This document shows, in pieces, positions 35,196 to 47,053 of a stretch of 64,000 nt of DNA. Every line of letters begins with the position of its first letter. The stretch's first letter is position 1. The notes beneath the pieces were generated by a model, which had not been told where the DNA came from, searched no databases, and was given only the letters and a program-made list of their open reading frames with translations. Origin of the DNA: Melitaea cinxia (Eukaryota; Arthropoda; Insecta; Lepidoptera; Nymphalidae); the NCBI RefSeq assembly GCF_905220565.1, contig NC_059401.1, forward strand, positions 16,116,766-16,180,765, written 5' to 3'. The translations under genes were made by a program, and so were the position numbers.

Positions 35196-35298
35196 GTTTC
35201 AGCCTGTAATATTCCATTGCTGGGCATAGGCCTCTTTTTCTATATTAAAGAAGCATGGGGCTCAATCCACCGCCCTACGCCACTGCGGGTTGACTCAT
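35196..35298 (-). mobile_element. Type B SINE, 3' end only
   Basis: TTCAGCCTGTAATATTCCAT, GCTGGGCATAGGCCTC and CTCAATCCACC then CACTGCGGGTTGA match the 3' third of the SINE at 2162-2500. The copy is 5'-truncated. Confidence 0.75.
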
Positions 35299-36541
35299 AA
35301 TCGAGTCAAGTTTAATAAAAGTCATAATTTATAGCTATTAACATCAATTTGGGCATTAGTTTTATTGTGTTTAAGTGTGCCTACGCATATTAATTAATTT
35401 AGGAATAAAACAAAATAACAGCCAAGCGTGAATATAAAATACAACTCTTACACAATCAAACAGTCTTATGCGTCATTTAAATAAAACAAAACATAATTAT
35501 GAACCAGCCAAAAAAATTGTAATAAGTATAAATTGCACTACAAAATTTCACAAATGCACAATTAAAAAATCTAATCACTCAATAACGCTAAAAATATTAT
35601 TCTTGAAGCCTATTTTATTACTTTCTTGAATCGTTCCATTTATTTTACAAGATAGGAAACAATTTAAATCAAAACAGACCACAACAGATTAGACGCAGCA
35701 TGTCAATAAGCGTCAGATGGTACACATCGTAGGTGCAACATAACAGGCAGGCTGTAATGAAGGCGAACCCGGTTAGTGGGGCCGTCGGGCGGAACAATTG
35801 CATCTTCGCAGCGACGCCCTCGGATCGTACATACGGTGTATAGTTTACCATGCACTCGGGTGTAACGTTCGGTAATTTTCGTAGAATTTTGAGTGCGAAA
35901 ACTTGCTAAATTTCTTGCTGAACGTGAGTGTTTGTGAAGCTTTTATAACTTAGGTAATATGTGTTTACTTAGTTAATAGTTTCTGACTGAGATTAAAACA
36001 ATGTAATAGTATGTACTCTTTCCAATTAACGAACCTCTTTTTCAACGAAATAAAGTGATGATTCGAGATTAGAGTTTTATTAAATTAATAGGAAAGAAAA
36101 AATAGACTAATTAAAAAAATCACAGTAAGAATTTAAAGCACACGGAGAAAACAATTGGATTACAGTAAACAACAAAGATGCAGATTTTATTTATTCTGAG
36201 AAATTTGTAAAGAAATTCCACTCGAAATTTGCATTATAGAGCTATGCAAAACTGCTGCAATCCTTGGCAAAGCGGCGTCTTAAACACAGCTGAGGGAATA
36301 ATTTATATTAGTTCCACAATTGCAACATGCATAAATATGACAAACGTTTGTTGAAAAATCAAAGTACGCTGTAAAAAGATACGGTCCATAAAGAACATTT
36401 TTAGATTTTCGTCTGCTTTATTGGCATCTTAAACTATGAAAATTACTTCAGTTTTCAGTTTCAGTATTCTCTGTGTAATAAATTGGGTAGCGTGACAAAA
36501 ATTTGAGTGTTTCATTACAATATAATCATTAATTAATACAC
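35299..36541. other. Unassigned stretch with a GC-richer patch
   Basis: The patch at 35690-35860 (GGGGCCGTCGGGCGGAAC) coincides with a 60-codon minus-strand frame beginning with Met and containing a hydrophobic run (FAFITACLLCC). I do not recognise it. Exon, old mobile element and chance are all possible. Confidence 0.3.
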
Positions 36542-36676
36542 AGAGCGTCTTCGGTGCGACAAAGCCAGCCCTGCGGTCACCAACCCAACTGGGCAACACA
36601 CGTGAGTTCACGTAATTTTTAGCGCGAACTTGCGGAAGCCTATGTCCAGCAGTGGACTGCAATAGGCTGAAGTGAG
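36542..36676 (+). mobile_element. Short RTE-tailed element, 3' half
   Basis: AGAGCGTCTTCGGTGCGAC, AAAGCCAGCCCTGCGGTCAC, GTGAGTTCACGTAATTTTT, TATGTCCAGCAGTGGACTGC then AATAGGCTGAAGTGA. It is 5'-truncated and missing about 20 bp around GCCTGCCCAGCGTGGTGAC. Confidence 0.8.
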
Positions 36677-37209
36677 TGAAGTGATTACGAAATAGGAAGG
36701 ATATTCGAGCAGTTTGATTTTCTAAAACAAACAAATATTACGAAAAATGTAAATTTATATTTCAAAGAACAAAAGCATTACGAAGAACAGATTCTTAGCT
36801 ATAGGTATAGGTACGGTGTGACAGATCGATGACATTACGAACATGTTTACTTAACAGATGTCATGATACATTGATCTATGCGGAGATATCTCCGATGCGT
36901 GATCAATTTTGCAGATACAGTGACTGTTTGTCGATATTAAAGGAAAACAGTTTCAGAATAGTATTAAAACCTTATGAAAAAACTTTGTTCATTCTGTTAC
37001 TGTTAGTATAATAAAGGCATGTACCATCATGGGTTAAAAAGTGACGTCAAGTATCCCAACCGAAAAAGTGTTTTGTTTTTCATTTATTGTTTATTTGAAC
37101 AAGTAATTTTTAGGGTAACTGATTTGAAACTTATTTTGAAGCCTAATGTTATTAAATTATGTGATTGATGTGATTTGTTTTCTAGTAAAACGTGTCTAGT
37201 AAAACGAGG
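36677..37209. other. No recognised feature
   Basis: Contains the 14-bp perfect palindrome CGGAGATATCTCCG (36881-36894). An unmatched 60-codon frame (36829-37011) covers it. Confidence 0.35.
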
Positions 37210-37432
37210 GTGCTTTAGACCACACGATTGAAGTAAAACTTCTTTAGCAATAGGCCTGCACTGTCTTACATATACGAACTGGCTATGAGAGAAAGAGAGA
37301 AAGAAAATATGTGCTCATAAGTCTCTCTTGCTTCATTCACCTCGCCCGAGCACACGTTTCGCCCTGAAACCCCCAAGTCACGCATTCACCAGCTTACTCT
37401 TAAGCGTGCATAAAGAAGTTGTACTTCAAAAA
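37210..37432 (-). mobile_element. MITE-like element with 13-bp inverted ends, copy 2
   Basis: Reverse-oriented relative of 5338-5538: TGAAGTAAAACTT at 37229-37241, AAGTTGTACTTCA at 37416-37428 (one mismatch). Shared inside: AATAGGCCTGCACTG, GAACTGGCTATGAGAGAAAG, TCATTCACCTCGCCCGAGC. Outside the inverted repeat it shares GTGCTTTAGACCACACGATT with the first copy. It is about 21 bp longer between the ends. Confidence 0.7.
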
Positions 37433-40309
37433 TGTATTCGTCAACTTAGTAATTATCAATTAATTTATTTTAAGCTTTTGTTAAAGATACACAATTTATA
37501 TTTAGATTTCAATTAGTCCTGAATTACGAAAGGTTAAATTATTTATAAATAGCAAAAAAACAACATTGTTAAGTTAAATAATTTTTATCGAGGCGAAACA
37601 ATTAAGACTCAAACTTGTATCACTGTAGTTACAACTTTCTGAGAAAAGTTAATTAAGTACCATAACTTGTTTTAATTTTTTCTTAATCACCGGTTGCAGG
37701 AACTTCGCAAAGTTCTTTTAAGATAAAAGTTATTTCACCATAAGACTAGTTTGAACGTAATACCCTTAAAATAACTTTAATTAATGCTTCTATTTTTGTG
37801 AATGTTATTGTGGAATCATCATTACATTGTACTTTATGATTTATTGTTTGTCATTTGTCTTGGATTTTTTTTTTAAATTGCAATGCCTCTTTTTATGAAC
37901 ATTTCTACGAATAGACGTTTTTCGTAATTTTAAACATGAATCAAAAATAATGAAGTAAACAAAAAAAAGTAGCTTAAGATAAATATTTCGAAATAGTAAA
38001 TATTCTGGCTACAAAAAAAAAAATTATAAAATAAATGAGTCGATTTCTCCGGAAAATTTCGTAGCGTCCCCAGTCCGCTATTCACTTGAACTCGGCGAGT
38101 TCTCTTGCGCCCATCAAAATAACGTGGCCCCATTAGTCACGTCACTGCAACTTTCTTTTTATTTGATTTCCTTGATATCTTCGAGCTGGCTGAGAAAATT
38201 TCGTGTTCAGCTAAATTTTATTAAGAAGTTTTCACACGAGCTAGATTATTAGCGGAGTAATTTTCTGACTATTGCTCGACTTTTGGATACCCATTATCAT
38301 TTTTTCTAAACTTTCTGATGTGGCCTGATTTTGTTTTGGCTTGTCTTGTTTTTTACAAGGAAAATGTTTGCACAAATATTTTTGAATAGTTTCGACTGAA
38401 AAATTTGTGAGAACAAAATAAGACATATTTAATTATTCTTCATTTAGTCCGAGAACAGCATGAAACCATTAATTTAATGGTGCTAGCGATAATCTCATTC
38501 AGGCTCGGAGGAGTCCAGTTTAATTTTACTTTAGCCCGTCAAATTGAACCTAACTTGGCGTCGAATGACTTAATGGTATTTCAGTGTTTGCGAACCGTTC
38601 CAGCTTTCACTTTTAATCTGAAGTCTAGGTTTATTGACTAATTTCACTTCGGTGAAAGAAATTTGATAGATATGATTGAGTTCTTTAGAATCGTTTTATC
38701 TGTGTTATAAAATTTTCAGCGTCGTTCAGTCTGTTTGAAACGTATTACAGAAAATGTTCTAAACTTTGGCAGCCTTTTGTTGGTTTACAAGATCGAATAA
38801 AATAAAATTGAAAACATTTTCTTTTTTCACCGTACCTTACAAACGTTACGTCTTCAACAAAGCATTAAAAAAACATTAATGAAATGAAAAGCGGAAAACA
38901 ACTGTTGACATATAAATTAAAAATCCATTAACTATTCTGCCAGATAAATTGGTCCGTCTCTTTTACACCCCAACGCGTCCTGGAGCATTGGAGCGAGATA
39001 GTTGAATCGGGGTGAAAATACGGCCTAAGCTCTCGTTCATATCTTAGAGCAACAGGTTACTTATGTGGAGAAATATTTTTATCCCTTGTAATGTATCATT
39101 CTGGTACTGGTTCGACCAATCTTCGAGTGCTGTCCGCAGTTGAAGCTCGATATCGATTATACCTGACCCCAGTCGATATTTCAAATATTCGTTCCCTCGT
39201 TATTTATGGCGTCTCATGTTAGGGTGTGATATAAGGATTTTCATTGGTTTTCTGTTACCTTTTCAATTTTAATTGAATTGTTAAGTGTGATTGGTTGATT
39301 TATTGGATGATTTTGATTGAATTTTCTCATATAAAATAATTTTTAACGTTTTTTCAATTAAGTCGCCATTGTATTAGAAATACGGACAACTATTGGTTTT
39401 TGCAAATTGTAATTAAAAAATAATTATTAATAGTATTTGTATTGTTTATATGCAGAGGATTTTATCATAATGGAAAAAGTTCTGATAATTTACAAAAAAG
39501 GACTAATGCATCGAATCTTTATTATATTAGTAAAGATATATCTAGCGATAAGTATTATGTAACAACACTACGAGAAGCACTATTCGAAATGAGATTGTAC
39601 GTCTTCTACACATCTTATTCTCGTCTAAGGAAATGTTGCGAGTCATTCTATTATTATATTCCGACAAAGAAAACAATCACTTGTATGTGTGTGTTTGGGC
39701 CACATGTTGCCGATGCTTACGTCATCTTATATATTAGCGTCAAATAGGAAAAGTCAATTCACTCTTTCGTCCGCATTCTCTAGAACATTATAGAACATGA
39801 TTTTTGATGGTATGGAAGTGACCCTTATCTGATATTTATGTGAATTCTCCGCGACGTTTAAGGGTTAAGCCCGAAAGTGCCATGTTTAATTTAGGATGCC
39901 GTGACGCATATTATCTGTGCCGTTTTCTGTTTATATTGTTATTAGATTTGACATAAGTTTTTTTTTTGATTTTGAATATTGTTCTCTTTATTTTAATAAA
40001 GGCCAATAATACTTACACCTTGTTATCATCGCCATTAAGTTTACTTTTCTTGTACTTACCTGTAAAAAAAATATTATTATTAGAAATATATTATCTTCAG
40101 TAAAGTAAATTACATTTAAGGCTCTATCTCTTTTTAAGGTCAAATTATATAACAACAAAAACAACAATAAAGCTGTGCATAAAACTTAACTGATTAATTG
40201 ATAAAATTACATAATAATTTATTTATACATGTTCTTTAGTTTTATAGCAAAATTATTATCAACATTTAAAATTAAAATTTTATTCATTCCAAATTTACTA
40301 AGGGTTAAG
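37433..40309. other. Long AT-rich stretch without recognised genes
   Basis: A GC patch at 38050-38140 includes GAACTCGGCGAGTTC (6-bp stem). A 101-codon frame at 39442-39747 is not recognised and is within chance expectation. Nothing else. Confidence 0.4.
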
Positions 40310-40462
40310 AAGTAAGGCATACACAACAGATAAATAACACTGTTCTTAAGCAGTGTTCTGTTCTTGTGGTGAGTAAGCTGACTAGAGCTCTTGGGGGTGA
40401 TTGGGGATAGGGTCGGTAACGCGTTTGCGATGCTTCTGGTGTTGCAAGTGTCTATAAGCTTA
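40310..40462 (+). mobile_element. Family C SINE, internal fragment
   Basis: AAATAACACTGTTCTTAAGC, TGGTGAGTAAGCTGACTAGA, GGTCGGTAACGCGTTTGCG and ATGCTTCTGGTGTTGCAAG match 3005-3298, then the match stops before the 3' end and A tail. Confidence 0.75.
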
Positions 40463-41974
40463 AATATAAGAACGTTTAAGGTACTAATTGTTAGAATAAT
40501 AATATGTAGTTATTACTCTATGTACCTAGTTTTTAGTCTATGTTATTACTCTATGAATATCTTACTCTGTACTGTAAGTTAATTAAAAAACAAGATGTCG
40601 GATTTTGAGTTTCACGCGTTGGTTTGTATATTGTGTTTGTATATTAAATAAATTCTTACACTAATGTACGGTAACGAATCAGAATGGCGAACTTTTCCAG
40701 TTATGCTATTCCCATAGTTTCGCAGCTTTTATTGTAATATAATTGTTGTTGTGCTATTGAAAAACCAACATCTTCAGTCAATTGTCACTACATGATCGAA
40801 GGTTTAGGTGAAGGTCCATAATTGGAACCAAGGAATATAAAACAGCCTTTTAAATAAGGAGGAGATAAGGGATTATAAATAATTCAGTAATGAATGGAAA
40901 TTAAATGTAAAAAATATGTAGTCTATGCTCGGAGTATAACATTAACGTGTACTTTTCTATTCGATGCAGATATTTTGTTTTTTTTTAGAGTTTACTGTAA
41001 GTATATAATCGATACATAAATTTTCTTTAATTTTTTTTTAGCCATGCATCACACCAAAAATTGCAATACCAGAAGTATCGCTAGCGTGTTGTAAAATTTC
41101 ATTTGTTATTAATTCAGTTGAAAAAGGTAAAAAAAAAACGATAGTTGGAAATGAAAGATGTCGGACTCATACAACATAACTTCTAAGTATAATATGAATA
41201 GTAAATTTAGACGTTAATAATAAAATAGTTATACTCATGAATGATATATAATAAATCGATATCCAATGTTTAGCGACATAATATGTGTGAATGAGATATA
41301 TATCTATCGGAAGCACAAACGAAGGGAGTGCATAGCGGCGGAAACGGAGGTTAGCTGTATTCGTGCAGTTGACTCTCAAGGAACTCCTGACAACACAAGC
41401 AAAAATCAACCTTAGAACCACAAAATGAGAGTCGATAATAAGACGAATATACACGAGATCGAACCAACAAAGTTGTTACCAGTAAAAGACCTTTACACGT
41501 AAAGTTTAAAGTTGATAGTTGAACAAATGTCAGTTCATGTGGCTCACCTATATTGTAACTTGTGCCAAACTGAGTAAAGCGAGTTTGCTATTAGCAATAA
41601 CTTAATACATTATAGTGGACTAGAAAGCTACAAAAAGTTAAAAGGCTGAGCGCACAGTTTTAGTTCAGCATTAGGTTATTTTGTATTGAATCGTCTGCGC
41701 TTTAAACGAAAGTATGAAACCAATGTAGATTACTATTAAATTTTACATATAAAGTAAAAACTAAACTCAGTACTTGTCGCTAAATTCGCCATGATTGTCT
41801 TTTCACCTTTGAATGATATAAATATGTATGAATTGTTATATTTATGTATATAAATGTAAGTGTATGTAAGTATGTACGCATATGTTTGTATGTATTTATG
41901 TTTATGTCTATAATTTTATATACTATTGTAATTTATTCTAATTTCTATAACAATTATTTGTACACTTCGTAAGC
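40463..41974. other. AT-rich stretch without recognised genes
   Basis: A 95-codon minus-strand frame (41167-41454) is unmatched. The run at 41820-41925 is a cryptic TATG-rich low-complexity stretch. Confidence 0.35.
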
Positions 41975-42130
41975 GCTTTTCTATGCCCTGTACTATACCC
42001 AAAGGACGTCCTGAAGAAATCGCTCTTTTAGCGATAAGACCGTCTTGTACATCTTCCTCTAATTGTACCACTTTTGTTTGTATCTTGTAATGGTGTGCAA
42101 TAAAGAATATTATTATTATTATTATTGTTG
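41975..42130 (+). mobile_element. LINE 3' end, family F, with ATT tail
   Basis: TCCTGAAGAAATCGCTCTTT, AGCGATAAGACCGTCTTGT and GGTGTGCAATAAAGAATATT lead into (ATT)n at about 42108-42126. AATAAA plus a triplet tail is a typical non-LTR 3' end. The fragment at 25031-25150 is the same family. Confidence 0.65.
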
Positions 42131-42224
42131 TTAAAAAAAAAGTTTTTATTCTATAATGCAGTTTAATTGTATGTAAAGAATACAATTCAGTATACTGAAA
42201 TGTTTTCAGTTATATTTATGTTTT

Positions 42225-42795
42225 ATACGACTAGGAGAGCAAACAAGCGCTTGGTTTGCCTGTAAACGGATACCTAACCTATAGACTTCTACAACAGGAG
42301 CATCATCATCATCATCATCTTCCTGCCCTTATCCCACTTATGTAGGGTCGGCACAACATGTTTTTCTCTTCCATTCCTCTCTATTATTCGTCACTTCAGT
42401 GCTTACTCCTTTCTTTCTCATATCCTCTCACACAATCCATCCATCGCTTTTTCGGTCTGCCGATCGCTCTTCGTCCTTCGACATTCATCCCTAACATTCT
42501 TTTACCGACATAGCGGTCATCCCTCCTCATTACATGCCCATACCACGCTAACCTATTGCTCCTCATTTTCTCTGTCACGGGTGCTACTTTCAAACTTCCC
42601 CTTATATACTCATTTCTAATCCGATCTTTCCTCGTTACTCCAGGAGCATTGCCAGCAAATTGCGTTCCTACCACCTCTCCTTCCCAGTTCTGGTGCACTT
42701 TACTCACCACATGAATACTACTAAGAGAGCGGTATTATTTAGCTGTGATGTTTTGTAATCTTGAGGTATAAACTAGTTGGGCTGCTTGAAAATTT
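42225..42795 (-). mobile_element. Family C SINE interrupted by a LINE insertion
   Basis: The SINE is split: 42650-42795 holds its first half (GCGGTATTATTTAGCTGTG and TTTACTCACC are the reverse of family C blocks) and 42225-42303 holds the second half (AGCAAACAAGCGCTTGG). The missing middle is not lost: the halves join at the duplicated site CAGGAGCAT, found at 42295-42303 and 42641-42649. The SINE therefore predates the LINE tail between them. Confidence 0.8.
42304..42640 (-). mobile_element. RTE-like LINE tail, 5'-truncated, inserted in a SINE
   Basis: On the minus strand the reading frame begins at the truncation point with GVTRKDRIRNEYIRGSLKVA and continues with RSNRLAWYGHVMRRDD and RRAIGRPKKRWMDCV, the C-terminal end of a reverse transcriptase found in many insect genomes. 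A short 3' untranslated part and an ATG triplet tail follow (42301-42318 read as CAT on the plus strand). The 9-bp target duplication CAGGAGCAT on both sides proves target-primed insertion. It is a different family from the RTE at 8769-9250, although both end in ATG-type triplets. No polymerase domain is present. Confidence 0.85.
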
Positions 42796-43754
42796 ATGTA
42801 AGATATTTCTTATAGTGTCACTCACCATAGTAAAATATTAAATGGTATCTTTGTACAACATACGTATAATTTTAGTACACCATAACGCATCAAAAGCTTT
42901 ATAATATTTTCCATAAAATAATTCCATTGCGGAGCTGTATTGAAACAACTAAAATTTTGAAGCACCAATCCCGAGGCTGAATGGAAACGCAATTTTCAAA
43001 ATACGACAATGGCGTCAGGTCCCATTGTTGACGTCAAAACCCCGTTCGTTCGTCCGTCACGCCGATACAAACTTTAATTATGTTACGCCGGAAATCCGGA
43101 CGCTAAGCAGATTTGCGCCCTCTGGTGACACTGTTCACTATTGGTGATACATACTCGGGAGTGATTGTAATTATGGGGACATTAATTTTGATACATAATT
43201 TTTTGGTTACCCATAGGAGCAAATGCTACTAAGGGTCGTTGAGTGCTAGGCATATTAAAAGGTTTATACTTAAAAAAAAAAATTACTTTTTTAGTTACTA
43301 TACGCATGCCATTTTTTTTTATATATTTTGCTATACCAGCTTTTCAAAATGTTGTAACATTTAAATTAGTATTTTTTAGCTTGACTTTTTGTTAGTTATA
43401 CAAATGTTGACTTTTAACGTTCGTTAACTGTTTATAATGTTTTAATTATTTTTTCTTATATTCTATGAAATTTTAAAATGTTTACGTAAATTTTATAAAT
43501 TAATTAGAAAGACGTAAAGCGATTTAGTAGTATTATCTTGAAATACATGGTTAATTTAAATGAAAGAAATAAACGTTCAAACAGATTTATCCCAAGTAAA
43601 AAGGACACAGGAAATCTTTCTAAGCCACTGAACAACGGTCATCAACAGTCTTCTGTATAAATAAGTAAAATTGGAGTGTCCGTTTGTAATATAATATATC
43701 CGCTTTTTACCAAATACATATGGATGAATACACGGTATATATACCGATATAACA
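42796..43754. other. No recognised gene; modest GC patch
   Basis: A GC-richer patch at about 42960-43140 (CCGGAAATCCGGACGC) has no long frame. The rest is AT-rich. Confidence 0.35.
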
Positions 43755-43975
43755 TTTTTTTTAAAATTTTAGCCTGTCTGTCTGTTTGTTTCGGCTCATC
43801 TCCGAAACGGCTAGATCGATTTTGATAGGACTTTCACTGACAAATAGCTGATGTAGTAGGGAGTGGCTTAGGCTATTTTTATTTTAGAAATTTATTTATT
43901 TTATAAGTCTGCGAACTGAACAATAACTTTTTTTGTTAAATTCCACGCGGACGAAGTCGCGAGTATAGTTAGTTT
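43755..43975 (-). repeat. Common lepidopteran interspersed repeat
   Basis: Blocks CGGCTCATCTCCGAAACGGC, TGATAGGACTTTCACTGAC, CTGCGAACTGAACAATAAC and TTCCACGCGGACGAAGTCGC appear in order, ending with ATAGTTAGTTTATAA. The reverse of the last block (GCGACTTCGTCCGCGTGGAA) is a very frequent repeat terminus in Lepidoptera from general knowledge. Orientation is a guess. Confidence 0.65.
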
Positions 43976-44512
43976 ATAATAATTATACTTAAAAATGTGT
44001 CTAAATTTGTATAAGAACATAATACCTAGATACCGTTCCAAATTCAAACACAATGCTTTGAAACAGCGGATCATAAATAATCCTATCGCCCGTATTAAAT
44101 AAATGGACATATGTACGACATATTTGAGTAAGAACGGATGTCCAGTCTAAAAGCAGTCTGGAGCGATATGGCGCGATGTGGCGTCCTCTCAAATGTTCAC
44201 ATAAAGCGGTCGATTGCACATTGTATCGGGAATGTCTTGCTGGCAATGAAGCGAGTAAAATTGATATAAATGAACGTTAATATGAAGATTTATTATTATC
44301 TCTGTAAATAGCTTAATATCGTGCATTTTTTGTGTTATTTGTATTGATGATTTGGTTGATAAAAATATATTGAAAACTAATTATACTATAGTATTATGAT
44401 ATTGTTAGATATATGAAGATTTAGTTTAAGTGTGATTGATAATTTAGAACAGTTCTAAAAATATTATACAAATACCACGTTAAAAAAATTGATGCGCACC
44501 AAAGAGTCGTAC
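43976..44512. other. No recognised feature
   Basis: A modest GC patch at 44130-44240 with two overlapping short minus-strand frames (69 and 81 codons), neither recognised. Confidence 0.35.
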
Positions 44513-44520
44513 ATAGATAT

Positions 44521-44848
44521 CATCATTTCAGCCTATTGCAGTCCACTGCTGGACATAGGCCTCCACAATTTCGCGCCAAATACGGTGCGGACTCATGTGT
44601 TTTGCCCATAGTCACCACGCTGGGCAGGCGGGTTGGTAACCGCAGTTCTGGCTTTGTCGCACCTAAGACACTGCTGCCCGTCTTCGGCCTGTGTATTTCA
44701 AAGCCAGCAGTTAGATGGTTATCCCGCCATCGGTCGGCTTTATAAGTTCCAAGGCGGTAGTGGAAATATGTTATCCCTTAGTCGCCTCTTACGACACCCA
44801 CGGGAAGAGAGGGGGTGGCTATATTCTTTGATGCCATAGCCACACAGA
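44521..44848 (-). mobile_element. Short RTE-tailed element, full length with target duplication
   Basis: The 5' end is at about 44848 (TGTGTGGCTATGGC on the minus strand) and the 3' end at 44521 (GGACTGCAATAGGCTGAAAT then GATG). ATAGATAT flanks it at 44513-44520 and 44849-44856, so both ends are real. The total is about 328 bp. It contains the stem-loop core (GTCGTAAGAGGCGAC), CCTTGGAACTTATAAAGCCG and CGAAGACGGGCAGCAGTGTC. No Pol III B box is evident, so this looks like an internally deleted RTE derivative instead of a tRNA SINE. The short frames on the plus strand are repeat translations. Confidence 0.85.
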
Positions 44849-44856
44849 ATAGATAT

Positions 44857-45939
44857 ACAAACATATACAATTTTAGTCACATTTATTAAGCACACGAAAC
44901 TAATTAAAAGATCTCCACAAAAAGTTAAATGAAATATATCAAGATATTTGTATACACCGCTGATGGCTGGAATTATAAAAAGAATATTTTGGTATTTCTA
45001 AGTTTCGAAAATAAAATTATAGCACGATGTGCTCAGTGGTCGTTCGTCCTAAAGAGACAACGTGGACGCGGTCCGTATGTTTCCCACGCTTGTGTTTTTT
45101 GTACTCCAACAACAATCAATACCCCCCAATCACACATAGACGTGAAAATAGTCTAAAGAAAACGACACGACATGCCTCAACAGTCTCAAAACACTTAAAC
45201 TTTTGTAATATTAGTGGAAAAAAGGTTAACAAGTTCTACTGAGCTAATTTTGAGTTATGATAATGATGATTGGCTGTAACGTCGATCTATTGAGCAAATG
45301 CTTCTTTCTCCATTAACGTCACACATGTGTATAACTTGAAACAAAATTGCTGAATTTAACTAGTAATAAAACAAAAATACCCGACATATATAATATATCA
45401 CGATTTTAAATAATAAAAACAATAAAGTATAGACAGTATATAGTTAGAAATTTTAGATTACATTCGATTCAGACTCGCACATAACATGATTAGATGCGAG
45501 TGATTTTATCACAAATTTGCCAACGAATGCGGGACGTGAAGTCAGATTTACATGAATTTTACATGAAATTCTGACACGCCTCATTCATTTCGGTCGGAGC
45601 GGAGATTGTTATGAGGGACATATTTTCGAATACTTTTAAGCAGACATAGTTCAGGGGTACGCGTGAGTCAATGGTTCAAATTCAAGATATTTTTGGACTT
45701 TGAGGTGACATCTAATTAAGAAGAAGAAATAAAGAAGACGAAAGTCTAATTAATTTTTTTAATACAGATTGGACTCTTTCAGTACTCATATTTTTGTATT
45801 TGCTGTTTAGCACCTGCATCATCAAGTTATTAGTTGTGAAGCACTTTTGTATTTTGGTTTTGCAATTAAAATGTATTATGTACTGTAATTTTGAATAGAT
45901 ATTTGGGTTGAATTCATTGGCCTTAGTCCATCTATTGCA
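44857..45939. other. No recognised feature
   Basis: A patch at 45040-45140 has overlapping short frames (75 and 71 codons), not recognised. The rest is AT-rich. Confidence 0.35.
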
Positions 45940-46274
45940 GACGATTTAGAGTGTCAAACAGACACTGTGTCGCCTAGGGCACTCTTCAGGTAAACGCAGA
46001 GTTGCTAATCTCTGCACCACCCTCTCGATCTCATTGGCTAGGCTCATAGGAACGACGAGTCGATACATGTGGAGCCAGTTCGACTGCAGGAGTCTTTCGT
46101 ATTTTAGAGCTATGCTAGACGGAGACCCCGTTCCGGGTTTCAAATGAAGTTTTCCTTCTCCAGGACCTGATGACTTTGAGCCAGGTTTATCTCTCGGTCG
46201 CCTTTTACGACCCCCACGGAAAGAAAGGGGATGGTGGTATTCTACTCGGCCGACACCACTGGCACCACCGGCAT
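45940..46274 (-). mobile_element. Retroelement-like repeat, family G, with the shared stem-loop core
   Basis: Reading the minus strand: CACTGGTGTCGGCCGAGTAG, ATACCACCATCCCCTTTC, the core GGGGTCGTAAAAGGCGACC, CCTGGCTCAAAGTCATCAGG, then a 65-codon frame containing KYERLLQSNWLHMYRLVVP. The first 100 bp parallel the first 100 bp of the short RTE-tailed elements (a CCCTCTCTTCCCGTGG-type box, the core hairpin, a GAGATAA block), but the rest is unrelated. Boundaries are approximate. Probably the 5' part of a non-LTR element. Confidence 0.55.
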
Positions 46275-47053
46275 AATTTTATTACAATTAGAACCATAAT
46301 TATATAGGCATTTTTTACATATTAATATTTATTATAAACTAAAATCTATAAAATATGTAGATTTTATTTAGCACTGTTATGTTCAGTGCTATGTGTGCAG
46401 TAGCAATAATAATAATAATCATAGTCACATCAGAAAATCCATTGTACTTTTGTAAGTTATAATTTTTTTTTCTTATGTAATTTCAAATGTGCAATAAGGT
46501 GCTTAACACATTAATAAAACAAATCAGATGTTAAATGTAAAAGCGTTATTATTTTTCTTTTTTGTTAAAATTAACTTGAAAAAAAATCTTAATTTTTTTA
46601 CGATAATCTATAGATTTAAAAGTTAACGAACATTATCTAAATTCTCGTTTTTTCTCAACTCCCTTTCTTTAAAAAAATAAATTTCGTGAAAGTTATTTAA
46701 AAGAACTCCGCGTTCCTAATAACGAAATTTAAAAAATATTTCCCTAATATTTTAGCCTTGTAACTTTTGATATTTAATCTTAAAAATAGCCTTTCAAATT
46801 CCATTATCGCTAAAAATTTCAACCTCGAATAATCTATACCTGTACGAGACGTCCCTCGCGTTTTCACCCACGCTTTTAGGACTTTTTCTGATTTTAAGTC
46901 AGGTGTTTGTATACTTACGGTACTCGTGATTTCTATAATACACAGATATAGTAATTCTATTAAGGCCTTATAGCGGTCCGTCTTCGATCGTCGTCGTTTG
47001 GCCGTGCCGCGTGATACAAAAGCTTGATTGTTTGATTTTTGTACTCTGGAGTT
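46275..47053. other. AT-rich stretch with one unrecognised open frame
   Basis: Apart from the frame at 46697-47077 nothing is seen. Short triplet run AATAATAATAATAAT near 46408. Confidence 0.35.
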
